64,000 nucleotides of DNA from Amycolatopsis roodepoortensis (GCF_014873915.1 NZ_JADBEJ010000008.1:558001-622000), one strand, 5' to 3'; positions 39,218 to 46,836 are shown, numbered from the stretch's first letter. Numbers and translations are program-made. Notes: generated by a model not told the origin, from the letters alone.

Positions 39218-39978
39218 TGGACTGGATCCGGCTGCACGTCGGCGAGCTGTTCCTCCTCTGGTCGGCGCACGGACGCGACGAACTGCCCGCGGTGCTGGAG
39301 GTCCCGCACGTCGGGCGGACGCCGGAGTTCCGGGCGGAACTGGTGGCCACGGCGAGCGCGACGCTGTCCGAGCGCGGCCTCGGCACGGTCGACTCGCCCG
39401 CGCCCGAGCTGGTGCGGCTGCTGCACACCGTCGCGAACAGCGAACTCACGCTGGACCTGCGGCTCGACGGCGAACCGGCGTACCGGGCCGTCGGCTGCGT
39501 GTCCGATCGCGGCGCGGTCGCGATCGGGGTTTCGGGCACCGACGTCGAGCTGTCCGCGCTGCGGGAGCCGCTCGTCGCCGCGACCCTGCTGCAGGCGCTG
39601 CCGCCGTGCGAGCAGGGGCGGGGCCTTTCGGTCAACCTGCGGGTCGACGACTACACGGCCGCTTGCGAGGCGGGGGAGCGCGGCGGGCAGCCGGCGTTCT
39701 CCGACGTCCTGCGCGACGCCGGGCTGCGGGAACCCGAGGTCATCGTGCTGGTCCGGATCGCGACGCAGCGGATCGGCGGCGGGCGGCTCGGCGCGGCTAG
39801 GAAGTCGTGGGAGGGCCGCTGGGTACGCGGCGAAGGGACGCTGACCTGGGTGGACACCCCCGAGGGCCGCTACGGGCTTCGCCGCGACCGAGGGTGGCTG
39901 ACCGTCACCCCGCTCGACGCGTCGCGGCTGAAGGCGATGGCGTACGAGCTGTTCACGGGGGCTCGCCAGTTCGGTTAA
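39217..39978 (+). CDS. EspG family ESX secretion chaperone (second locus)
   Basis: 253 residues. EspG-like features: DWIRLHVGELFLLWSAHGRD, a central LRLDGEPAYRAVGCVSDRGA, and the C-terminal LTWVDTPEGRYGLRRDRGWL block, which matches SWLDTEDGRYLIRTETDE in the first EspG. Expected to bind the preceding PPE-like protein. Here espG is last in the operon, whereas in the first locus it is first. The stop codon overlaps a GTTAAC repeat of the next promoter. Confidence 0.85.
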   Translation: MDWIRLHVGELFLLWSAHGRDELPAVLEVPHVGRTPEFRAELVATASATLSERGLGTVDSPAPELVRLLHTVANSELTLDLRLDGEPAYRAVGCVSDRGAVAIGVSGTDVELSALREPLVAATLLQALPPCEQGRGLSVNLRVDDYTAACEAGERGGQPAFSDVLRDAGLREPEVIVLVRIATQRIGGGRLGAARKSWEGRWVRGEGTLTWVDTPEGRYGLRRDRGWLTVTPLDASRLKAMAYELFTGARQFG

Positions 39979-39997
39979 CGAGGGTTAACATCGCGGG
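39974..39997 (+). promoter_or_regulatory. Promoter with GTTAAC direct repeat before the acetoacetate-CoA ligase gene
   Basis: GGTTAACGAGGGTTAAC (39973-39989) holds two GTTAAC hexamers exactly 10 bp apart. TTAACAT (39985-39991) can serve as a -10 element and places the start of transcription at the GTG of the ligase gene, giving a leaderless mRNA. Confidence 0.55.
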
Positions 39998-41974
39998 GTG
40001 ACGCACACCGCCGACGCCCCAGAAGTGCTCTGGCGCCCTGAGCCGAGCCGCCTGTCCGACACCAAGATCGACGCGTTCCGCCAGTGGCTGCGCACCGAAC
40101 GCGGCGTGGAGGTCGACGACTACAACGCGCTGTGGGAGTTCTCCGTGCGGCGCGGGCCGGAGTTCTGGTCCGCCGTCGCCGGCTTCCTGGGCGTGCGCTG
40201 GCACGACCAGCCCGGTGAGGTGCTCACCGGCGAGATGCCGAACGCCCAGTGGTTCGCGGGCGGCACGCTGAACTACGCCGAGCACTCGCTCATGCCCGGT
40301 GTCGCGGGCGCCGCGAAGGCCGACGACGAGGTCGCCGTGATCTTCCACCGCGAAGACGGCCTCTCGTCGCAGCTGACGTACGGCGCCCTGCGATCCGCTG
40401 TCGCCTCCGCGCGAGAAGGGCTGCGGAAGCTGGGAGTGTCCAAAGGGGACAGGGTCGTCGCGCTGGCGCCGAACTGCCCGCAGACGCTGATCGCCTTCCT
40501 CGCCACCGCGAGCCTCGGCGCGATCTGGTCGTCGTGCTCGCCGGACTTCGGCGTCCGCGCGATCACCGACCGCTTCGCGCAGATCGAGCCGAAGGTGCTG
40601 ATCGCGGTCAACGGCTACGTCTACAATGGACGGTGGTTCGACAGCAGGTCGACGGTGAACTCCCTGCGGGACGAGATCCCCACGCTCGAAGCGACCGTGC
40701 TCGTCGACTACGCCGGCGGCCGCCTCGACGGCACGCTCGACTGGGACAAGCTGCTCGCCGACAACGAAGGCGCGGAGCTGGCGTTCGAGCCGGTCGACTT
40801 CGCCCACCCGCTGTGGGTGCTGTACTCCTCGGGGACCACCGGCCTGCCGAAGGGCATCGTCCACGGGCACGGCGGCATCACCCTCGAACACCTCAAAGCC
40901 CTCGCGCTGCAAAGCGATCTCGGCCCCGGCGATCGGTTCTTCTGGTTCACCACCACCGGCTGGATGATGTGGAACTTCCTCATCTCCGGCCTGCTGACCG
41001 GCACCACGATCGTGCTCTTCGACGGCAGCCCCGGCCATCCGGACCTGAACGTGTTGTGGCACTTGGCCGAGCAGCACCGTGTCACCTATTTCGGCACGTC
41101 GGCGCCGTACATTCAGAGCTGTCTGAAGGCCGGCATCAAACCGGCTGAGCGGTACGACCTCACCGCGTTGCGCGCCTTGGGATCCACCGGCGCGCCGCTG
41201 AGCGTCGAGGGCTTCCGGTGGATCGTCGACGAGGTCGGCAAACGCGTCCAGATCTGCTCGGTGTCCGGCGGCACGGACCTGTGCGCGGCGTTCGTCGCGT
41301 CGGCCCCGGACGTCCCGGTGTGGCTGGGCGAGCTCTCGGTCCGCGCGCTCGGCGCCGCCGTCGCCGCGTTCGACGAGGCCGGGAAACCCGTGGTGGAGAC
41401 GGTCGGCGAACTGGTGATCACCGAGCCGATGCCGTCGATGCCGGTGTTCTTCTGGAACGACCCGGACGGCTCGCGGCTGCGCGAGGCGTACTTCGAGATG
41501 TACCCCGGGATCTGGCGGCACGGCGACTGGATCCGGATCACCGGACGCGGCTCCGCCGTCATCTACGGGCGCAGCGACTCGACACTCAATCGTGGCGGCG
41601 TCCGGATGGGCACGGCGGAGTTCTACCGCGTCGTGGAATCGTTCGACCAGGTCGCGGACTCGCTGGTGATCGACACGTCGGCGGCGGGCAACGAGGATGG
41701 GCAGCTGTTGTGCTTCCTCGTGCTGGCCGAGGGCGCGTCGCTCGACGAGGTCGAGCCCGCCCTGCGCAAGGAACTGCGCGGGGCCCTCTCGCCGCGGCAC
41801 GTGCCCGACCGGTTCGTCCAGGTGAGTGAGGTGCCCCGGACGCTCAACGGGAAGAAATGCGAGGTTCCGGTCAAGAAGATCCTTTCGGGTGTTTCCCCTG
41901 ATCGCGCCGTGAGCCGGGACGCCCTGCTGAATCCCGACGCCCTTGTACCGTTCGTGGAGCTGGCGAGGAGCTGA
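39998..41974 (+). CDS. Acetoacetate-CoA ligase
   Basis: 658 residues, the normal length. An acyl-adenylate-forming enzyme: the phosphate-binding motif WVLYSSGTTGLPKGIVHGHG, the aromatic-rich FFWFTTTGWMMWNFLISGLL, GGTDLCAAF, and the C-terminal catalytic lysine in LNGKKCEVPVKKI. The N-terminal EVLWRPEPSRL and GTLNYAEHSL distinguish AACS from acetyl-CoA synthetase. It activates acetoacetate with ATP and CoA, feeding ketone-body or leucine carbon into lipid synthesis. The start is a GTG at the likely transcription start. Confidence 0.93.
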   Translation: MTHTADAPEVLWRPEPSRLSDTKIDAFRQWLRTERGVEVDDYNALWEFSVRRGPEFWSAVAGFLGVRWHDQPGEVLTGEMPNAQWFAGGTLNYAEHSLMPGVAGAAKADDEVAVIFHREDGLSSQLTYGALRSAVASAREGLRKLGVSKGDRVVALAPNCPQTLIAFLATASLGAIWSSCSPDFGVRAITDRFAQIEPKVLIAVNGYVYNGRWFDSRSTVNSLRDEIPTLEATVLVDYAGGRLDGTLDWDKLLADNEGAELAFEPVDFAHPLWVLYSSGTTGLPKGIVHGHGGITLEHLKALALQSDLGPGDRFFWFTTTGWMMWNFLISGLLTGTTIVLFDGSPGHPDLNVLWHLAEQHRVTYFGTSAPYIQSCLKAGIKPAERYDLTALRALGSTGAPLSVEGFRWIVDEVGKRVQICSVSGGTDLCAAFVASAPDVPVWLGELSVRALGAAVAAFDEAGKPVVETVGELVITEPMPSMPVFFWNDPDGSRLREAYFEMYPGIWRHGDWIRITGRGSAVIYGRSDSTLNRGGVRMGTAEFYRVVESFDQVADSLVIDTSAAGNEDGQLLCFLVLAEGASLDEVEPALRKELRGALSPRHVPDRFVQVSEVPRTLNGKKCEVPVKKILSGVSPDRAVSRDALLNPDALVPFVELARS

Positions 41975-41989
41975 ACGTAGGGGCGGGAC

Positions 41990-43657
41990 TTGGCGGGCGC
42001 TTGGCGGGTGGCTGGGGCCACCTCGGTGGCGGTGATCACCTGGGTGACGCGGCTGGCCGGACTGCTGGCCGTGGTCTCGGTGCTGGTCCCGGCCGGGCGG
42101 CGCGCCCTGCGCGGACGCGTCGCCGAATGGCTGGAACTGCCGCACGAGGCCACGGTCGGCGCGGCGACGGTCGTGCTGGTGACCGGGGTGCTGCTGATGC
42201 TGCTCGCCACCGGTCTCAAGCGGCGCAAGCGGCGGGCCTGGCAGCTGGCGGTCGCCACCGCCGCGCTGCTGACCGTGTCGCACCTCGGGCTGCGGCACGC
42301 CCTCGGAGCGGGTCTTGTGTCGCTTGCACTGCTGATCGCCCTGATCGCGACGCGCCGCCACTTCATCGCGCTGCCCGATCCGGTCACCGGCCGGTGGCGC
42401 GCGGTCCGGGTCTTCCTGCAGCTGGCGCTGGCCGGGGTCGCGATCAACTTCGTGCTGCTGTCGGTCGCGCTCGGTTCTTCGAGTGTCGGCGACCGCCTGG
42501 TGCAGTCGACGCTGGCCCTGGTCGGCGTGAGCGGCCCGGTGACGTTCCCCGCGCTGTGGCTGGAGGACCTGTCGGCCGCCGTCGGCCTGCTGTTCGGGAT
42601 CGCCGCGGTGCTGCTGGCGGCGTACTTCCTGCTCCGCTCGGCCGAACCCGCGCCGGAGCTGACCGACGACGAGATCGAGCGGCTCAGGGGCCTGCTGGGG
42701 GAACGGGACTCGCTGGGGTACTTCGCCCTGCGCCGGGACAAGTTCGTGGTCTTCTCGAAGTCGGGGAAGGCCGCGGTGACCTATCGGGTGATCGCCGGGG
42801 TCGCGCTGTGCTCGGCGGACCCGCTCGGTGACCCGGAAGCGTGGCCTGGCGCGATCGAGGAGTACCTGGACGTCTGCCGGCGGTACGCCTGGACCCCGGC
42901 GGCCATGGGCTGCTCGGAACCGGGTGCGACCGTCTGGGCACGCTTCGGGCTCGAAGTGCTGGAGATCGGCGACGAGGCCGTCGTCGACACCGACACCTTC
43001 ACCCTCGAAGGCCGCGTCATGCGCGGAGTCCGCCAAGCCGTCTCACGCACGAAGCGCGCCGGCTACACCGCGCGCATCCGGAAAGCCGAAGACCTGTCGC
43101 CTGGGGAGCTCGACGAACTCCGGGCCCTCGCGGCCACCTGGCGCGGCACGGATACGGAACGCGGCTTCTCGATGGCACTCGGCCGCATGGGCGACCCAGG
43201 CTCGATCCTGGTGACCGCCGAACACGACGGGCGGGTGCGCGGCGTCCTCCAGTTCGTGCCCTGGGGCGAGAAGGGCCTCTCCCTGGACGTCATGCGCCGT
43301 GACCGGACCGCCGACAACGGCGTCAACGAACTGATGATCTCCGAGCTGCTCCTGACGACCCCCGCCGAGCACGTCTCCCTGAACTTCGCCGCCTTCCGCG
43401 CGGTGTTGGAGCAAGGCCAGCGCATCGGCGCCGGCCCCGTCGCCCGCCTGTCCGCCCGGACACTGCGATTCTTCTCACGCTGGATCCAGATCGAGACCCT
43501 GTACCGCTTCAACGCGAAGTTCCAGCCCCGCTGGGTCCCGCGCTACCTGACCTACCCTGCAGCCCGCGACCTCCCCCGAGTCGGCGTCGCCGTCTTCGAA
43601 GCCGAAGGACTCGGCGGGCGCCCATATCGCCTGCTCAGAGCCCTGCAACGCGTCTAA
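41990..43657 (+). CDS. MprF-like phosphatidylglycerol lysyltransferase family membrane protein (DUF2156)
   Basis: 555 residues from a TTG at 41990. About six membrane helices in residues 8-215, then a DUF2156 (bacterial lysyl-transferase, GNAT-like) domain: ERDSLGYFALRRDKFVVFSK, GVALCSADPLGDPEAWPGAI, WRGTDTERGFSMALGR and the C-terminal YRFNAKFQPRWVPRYL. MprF proteins move an aminoacyl group from tRNA to phosphatidylglycerol. The N-terminal flippase part is short, so this may be the shorter actinobacterial type. It follows the ligase gene by 15 bp but is not obviously linked in function. Confidence 0.88.
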   Translation: MAGAWRVAGATSVAVITWVTRLAGLLAVVSVLVPAGRRALRGRVAEWLELPHEATVGAATVVLVTGVLLMLLATGLKRRKRRAWQLAVATAALLTVSHLGLRHALGAGLVSLALLIALIATRRHFIALPDPVTGRWRAVRVFLQLALAGVAINFVLLSVALGSSSVGDRLVQSTLALVGVSGPVTFPALWLEDLSAAVGLLFGIAAVLLAAYFLLRSAEPAPELTDDEIERLRGLLGERDSLGYFALRRDKFVVFSKSGKAAVTYRVIAGVALCSADPLGDPEAWPGAIEEYLDVCRRYAWTPAAMGCSEPGATVWARFGLEVLEIGDEAVVDTDTFTLEGRVMRGVRQAVSRTKRAGYTARIRKAEDLSPGELDELRALAATWRGTDTERGFSMALGRMGDPGSILVTAEHDGRVRGVLQFVPWGEKGLSLDVMRRDRTADNGVNELMISELLLTTPAEHVSLNFAAFRAVLEQGQRIGAGPVARLSARTLRFFSRWIQIETLYRFNAKFQPRWVPRYLTYPAARDLPRVGVAVFEAEGLGGRPYRLLRALQRV

Positions 43658-43722
43658 GGGGGGTGCCTTCCGAGGGGGTCCGCGGGGTGTGTAACCTATT
43701 TGAGCAGTGGTCGTTGGGCCTG

Positions 43723-43812
43723 GGAGGCTTCGCCTAGTCTGGTCTATGGCGCCGCACTGCTAATGCGGTTGGGGGTAACCCCCCCTCCCGGGTTCAAATC
43801 CCGGAGCCTCCG
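43723..43812 (+). tRNA. tRNA-Ser (anticodon GCU)
   Basis: 90-nt serine tRNA. Acceptor GGAGGCT/AGCCTCC, anticodon arm CCGCA-CTGCTAA-TGCGG (anticodon GCT), long variable arm with GGGGG/CCCCC, T-loop TTCAAAT, discriminator G. Confidence 0.96.
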
Positions 43813-43854
43813 CTGGTGCCTGTTCCGGCAGGTGCTAGATTGATAACTGAACAA

Positions 43855-43928
43855 GCGCCCGTAGCTCAGCTGGATAGAGCATCTGACTACGGATCAGAAG
43901 GTCAGGGGTTCGAATCCCTTCGGGCGCA
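43855..43928 (+). tRNA. tRNA-Arg (anticodon ACG)
   Basis: 74 nt. Acceptor GCGCCCG/CGGGCGC, anticodon arm TCTGA-CTACGGA-TCAGA (anticodon ACG), T-loop TTCGAAT, discriminator A. This is the normal major arginine tRNA of actinobacteria. Followed by a strong terminator. Confidence 0.96.
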
Positions 43929-43946
43929 CGTCTGGTTGAGACAGCA

Positions 43947-44129
43947 CTAAGGCCCTCCCGTTCGCGGGAGGGCCTTTTTGTCTGTCCTTTGTGGACTCAG
44001 CGCCGCCTGCAGCGAAGTGATCGCGAGCATCAACACGGCGACGATGAGAACCAGCCGGAGTGTGCTCGTCGTGCGCGTCTCGTCGGGGATCATCTGCGTG
44101 AACCAGTCGCTTCGGCGCAGGATCGCCAT
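43947..44129 (-). CDS. Small single-pass membrane protein
   Basis: 60 residues from the ATG at 44129, which has GGGAG 5 bp upstream. After MAILRRSDWFTQMIPDETR comes one membrane helix (LRLVLIVAVLMLAITSLQAA) and a short basic tail. Codon third positions are strongly G/C, which supports coding. The last nine codons (KKALPRTGGP) are read from the terminator hairpin of the opposite tRNA gene, so the transcript would end there. No family recognised. Confidence 0.5.
   Translation of the reverse strand: MAILRRSDWFTQMIPDETRTTSTLRLVLIVAVLMLAITSLQAALSPQRTDKKALPRTGGP
43949..43979 (+). terminator. Rho-independent terminator after tRNA-Arg(ACG)
   Basis: AAGGCCCTCCCG-TTCG-CGGGAGGGCCTTTTT: 12-bp stem, TTCG tetraloop and T5, one of the best intrinsic terminators in the window. 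It is bidirectional and lies inside the 3' end of the small membrane protein gene on the other strand. Confidence 0.93.
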
Positions 44130-44386
44130 GAGCGCTCCCGCACCGGCGCGCTCAGTTCGCGTCGAAGTCACGGTGCTCGCAGCAGAACCCTTAACGCGTA
44201 AGCGATCTGCGTCCGGCGGCCGCTGCCGTATCCGCGAGGGGAAGGACCCTTGCCGCCCAGTCGGTCAGCCGACGCGAGGTCCTCGATCGCGGTACCACTT
44301 CAAGCCAAGGTGTGGGGCTGGTGTTCGGAGCCTCAGCGCTGGACGTCATGGGGATTCTGAGCTCCGGAACCCGGGTTCAGTCGCTG

Positions 44387-44458
44387 TGCCCTCGGCAGGA
44401 GTCGAACCTGCGTTCCCGGCTTCGGACGCCGGCGTCGTATCCGTTGGACCACGAGGGC
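44387..44458 (-). tRNA. tRNA-Arg (anticodon CCG)
   Basis: 72 nt. Acceptor GCCCTCG/CGAGGGC, anticodon arm CCGGC-GTCCGAA-GCCGG (anticodon CCG), T-loop TTCGACT, discriminator A. Confidence 0.93.
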
Positions 44459-44461
44459 TTG

Positions 44462-44550
44462 CGGAGGATGCAGGATTCGAACCTGCGCGACGTTCTCACG
44501 CCGACCACCGTTTTCGGGACGGTTGCCTTACCGGGCTCGGCCAATCCTCC
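44462..44550 (-). tRNA. tRNA-Ser (anticodon CGA)
   Basis: 89 nt. Acceptor GGAGGAT/ATCCTCC, anticodon arm ACCGT-CCCGAAA-ACGGT (anticodon CGA), long variable arm, T-loop TTCGAAT, discriminator G. Only 3 bp separate it from tRNA-Arg(CCG), so the two are co-transcribed. Confidence 0.95.
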
Positions 44551-44651
44551 TTGGTGCTGCTCGTCGGACGCGGTGACTGAGCCCGAATCAGGCGGGTCGC
44601 CAGTGCCCCACATCCGTCGACCGGCGTATCCCCCTCGGATACGCCGACCAG

Positions 44652-44725
44652 TACCCCTGCCAGGACTCGAACCTGGGACCTCCGCATTCGTAGTGCGGCG
44701 CTCTGTCCACCTGAGCTACAGGGGT
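44652..44725 (-). tRNA. tRNA-Arg-like (anticodon ACG), second isoacceptor
   Basis: 74 nt. Acceptor ACCCCTG/CAGGGGT, D-arm AGCTCAGGTGGACAGAGC, anticodon arm CCGCA-CTACGAA-TGCGG (anticodon ACG), T-loop TTCGAGT, discriminator A. It has the same anticodon as the tRNA at 43855-43928 but differs over most of its length. Confidence 0.88.
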
Positions 44726-44845
44726 GAAGTGGAGGCGAGTGCACGCCTCCACCGGCGCTCGTCCTGGCCGCCTCGGGGCGACGGGGACGAGCTTTGGAAA
44801 AAGTCTTCAGTTCTCAAGGTTCGCGCTGAAATGGCCAGCGTCGAG

Positions 44846-44914
44846 CACCGGCGGGAGGAGTCGAACCCCCTGGACACGGTTTTGGAGACCGTTCCGCTTC
44901 CCAAGCTCGCCGAT
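44846..44914 (-). tRNA. tRNA-Trp-like (anticodon CCA) with shortened D-arm
   Basis: 69 nt. Acceptor ATCGGCG/CGCCGGT (one G-T pair), anticodon arm ACGGT-CTCCAAA-ACCGT (anticodon CCA), T-arm GGGGG-TTCGACT-CCTCC, discriminator G. Between acceptor and anticodon stem are only about 15 nt (AGCTTGGGAAGCGGA), so the D-loop is far smaller than normal. It may be a specialised or decayed tRNA-Trp. Confidence 0.65.
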
Positions 44915-44929
44915 AGGGAATTGCTTTCG

Positions 44930-44980
44930 CGCAGCAAAAAGAGAGAAGCCGCCCGGATCGGTTTCCCGATGGGCGGCTCC
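44930..44980 (-). terminator. Minus-strand terminator upstream of the tRNA-Trp-like gene
   Basis: On the minus strand AGCCGCCC pairs with GGGCGGCT, with a second inner pairing ATCGG/CCGAT, followed by CTCTCTTTTT. It would end a transcript coming from about 45.1 kb and isolate it from the tRNA genes. Confidence 0.8.
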
Positions 44981-45003
44981 CTGGCATCAAACGCGCTATG
45001 GCG

Positions 45004-45144
45004 TCATGATGGGGAGCCCTTGTCGACCAGAATTCGCTGGTCGTAGCGTCGTGAACGTCGCCAGGAGCAAGGCGACGAACACACGGCGATGGACGCGGCG
45101 GCCGAATGCCGACGCTGCGCCTTTCGCTCGTGGCTGTTCATCAT
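45004..45144 (-). CDS. Possible 46-residue small ORF before a terminator
   Basis: Starts MMNSHERKAQRRHSAAAS, ends KGSPS, rich in Arg and Ser. AGGAG lies 5 bp before the ATG and a good terminator follows 25 bp after the stop, so a small transcript with a translatable frame exists in outline. Codon use is not strongly biased. It may be a leader or small regulatory unit rather than a protein gene. Confidence 0.3.
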   Translation of the reverse strand: MMNSHERKAQRRHSAAASIAVCSSPCSWRRSRRYDQRILVDKGSPS

Positions 45145-45480
45145 GGCTGCTCCTGGGATTGGTCGAGTGCTCTAACTATGACGCATGGCTCGCTGCCGCG
45201 CAATCATGTTTTGACACGCCACATGAACAGTGACCTAGGGTGGGACACCGATAGCCATCGGCTCGCGGGCCGCGACTTGCCCAGCCGGATCAGTCGGTTG
45301 ACCGGCCTGTCAGATCATTGAATGTCCGGTTCGTACCTGCCTGGCGCCGCAGTACCCGAATGGATATGGCCTCAAGCGGGTGGCCGCCGCACTCGACTTC
45401 GGTTGACCGCGACAGTCATCGTTTTGTCCGGCGACCTCGAATTAGCCGGCTCCGCTTGTCAGAAGTGACTATGATGGCCG
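45145..45480. other. Spacer between tRNA cluster and defence operon
   Basis: About 336 bases, lower in GC than the flanks, without a convincing gene, RNA or repeat. It is the 3' boundary of the defence island; I could not see a direct repeat of a tRNA end that would mark an attachment site. Confidence 0.5.
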
Positions 45481-46086
45481 CTACGGCTTCACTTCCAAAT
45501 GGCGATGTACGTATGTCATATCAAGAGAGCAATGTGAGGCTATCTTCTCATGAAAAACCTTCTGATCCTCATCGATGGGCTTTCCGGCCCTCAGGAAAAC
45601 CACTATGAGGGGGCGGGTGTGCGTGGTTACCGCGTTGTTCACGGCGGCCCATAGAAGAATGCTGAAGCTGCGAGGTTTACCCCAGCAAACGTATCGCTCC
45701 TCGGATCCGTCGGTGAATACGCAGTGCATCGGTTTCTCGCGTATGCTGCCAGGAACCATTCTCCATCGAGCTCCGAGTATTGGCGGCACAAACTCGGTGG
45801 GTGGCGTTAGCCGCTTCTGCGTGTATTTCGCGAACGGGCCAAAATCCTCGACCGCCCGCGCGTACTCCTTGAGCGGCGTGTCCTTGAGCCAGACCCGCAT
45901 CCCGTCGGCGGTGTAATAGTCCGCTAGTACGTCACCGATCTTCGCGTCCGCTACCCAGCGTGCGTAGTGCGCTGACTTGTCTCGGTCTGAGAGGTCCTCC
46001 CAGTCGACTTCCTCCACTTGTCGGTAGATTTCCTGAATGACGGAGTCGCGGACTTCCTTGGGGACGGGGATGTCGGGCTTAGGCAA
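45481..46086 (-). CDS. Unknown protein, last gene of the defence operon
   Basis: 201 residues from the TTG at 46086 (GGAG 6 bp upstream); a TTG directly after the vsr stop at 46098 is the alternative. N-terminal half acidic and charged: VRDSVIQEIYRQVEEVDWED, DRDKSAHYARWVADAKIGDV. C-terminal half more hydrophobic: GARWRMVPGSIREKPMHCVF, YVCWGKPRSFSILLWAAVNN, then RPLIVVFLRAGKPIDEDQKV. No membrane segment, no nuclease motif that I can place, no recognised family. GC content drops toward the 3' end. It sits 12 bp after vsr in an otherwise tightly packed operon, so it probably belongs to the system. Confidence 0.7.
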   Translation of the reverse strand: MPKPDIPVPKEVRDSVIQEIYRQVEEVDWEDLSDRDKSAHYARWVADAKIGDVLADYYTADGMRVWLKDTPLKEYARAVEDFGPFAKYTQKRLTPPTEFVPPILGARWRMVPGSIREKPMHCVFTDGSEERYVCWGKPRSFSILLWAAVNNAVTTHTRPLIVVFLRAGKPIDEDQKVFHEKIASHCSLDMTYVHRHLEVKP

Positions 46087-46098
46087 TGAAAACTCCAA

Positions 46099-46836
46099 TT
46101 AGCGATGGTTGCTGGATTCAGCTAACGCCATGAAAACCTCATCTGCGGCCTGCGCCGCATCCTCATGCTCCCAGAAGCGGAGGACGGTCCACCCGTTTTC
46201 CTCAAGAATACTGCTTGTTTCGGCGTCTCGTCGCTTGTTGTCGGCGATCTTCTTCTTCCAAAATTGCGAGTTCGTCTTGGCCTGGCGATGGTGGTCAGGA
46301 CACCCATGCCAATAGCAACCATCTACGAAGATCGCGACTTTCGCCTTAGGGAAAACGATGTCGGCTGTACGTCGCAGGCCGGGAAGTGGGCGTGCCGACA
46401 CACGATAACGCAGACCGCGTGCGTGTAGCCGGGTGCGCAACCGGCGCTCCGGACGGGTGTCGCGCCCGCGGTTGCCCTGCATGGAAGTCCGAACAGAAGG
46501 AGACGAAGCCCACGAACCAGGAGGTGGGTGTTCATCGTGGGCCAAACCTTGAGATCTCGCGAGTTCCCATCCTTGGGCGAGGTTCTCCGGCCTGGTCGCG
46601 TGCCTGACTGGTCCGAGGGATCTGGTCGAGTAACGACCTTCCGATCGCCAACGCAGATACGCGCGGACAGTGTTCTGATTCGCTTTCAACACCACGGACG
46701 CGCGGACGGTATGGGTAGCGGTTATGAACACCGCACGTCGGTGGGGACCTCCAGCCGCCTTGTCCTGTTCGGCCTCGACAAGTGCCTGTGATCGTCCAGG
46801 CTTCGGCTTCCATGCCCGCGCGGGTGCGGTGGTCAC
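46099..46836 (-). CDS. vsr: Very short patch repair endonuclease (Vsr) with N-terminal extension
   Basis: 245 residues from a GTG overlapping the methyltransferase stop (GTGA). The C-terminal 135 residues are the Vsr domain: MQGNRGRDTRPERRLRTRLH, YRVSARPLPGLRRTADIVFP (catalytic Asp), VAIFVDGCYWHGCPDHH (His and zinc Cys) and WTVLRFWEHE. The first 100 residues include VRAYLRWRSEGRYSTRSLG and a PENLAQGWELARSQGL helix, absent from E. coli Vsr but seen in actinobacterial relatives. Vsr nicks T:G mismatches left by deamination of 5-methylcytosine, so it protects the genome from its companion methylase. Confidence 0.92.
   Translation of the reverse strand: MTTAPARAWKPKPGRSQALVEAEQDKAAGGPHRRAVFITATHTVRASVVLKANQNTVRAYLRWRSEGRYSTRSLGPVRHATRPENLAQGWELARSQGLAHDEHPPPGSWASSPSVRTSMQGNRGRDTRPERRLRTRLHARGLRYRVSARPLPGLRRTADIVFPKAKVAIFVDGCYWHGCPDHHRQAKTNSQFWKKKIADNKRRDAETSSILEENGWTVLRFWEHEDAAQAADEVFMALAESSNHR

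Noticed and set aside
39953..43036. A 1027-codon minus-strand frame opposite acetoacetate-CoA ligase and the MprF-like gene
   Set aside because: Shadow of two well-supported genes; composition is His/Arg/Gln-rich with no recognisable fold.
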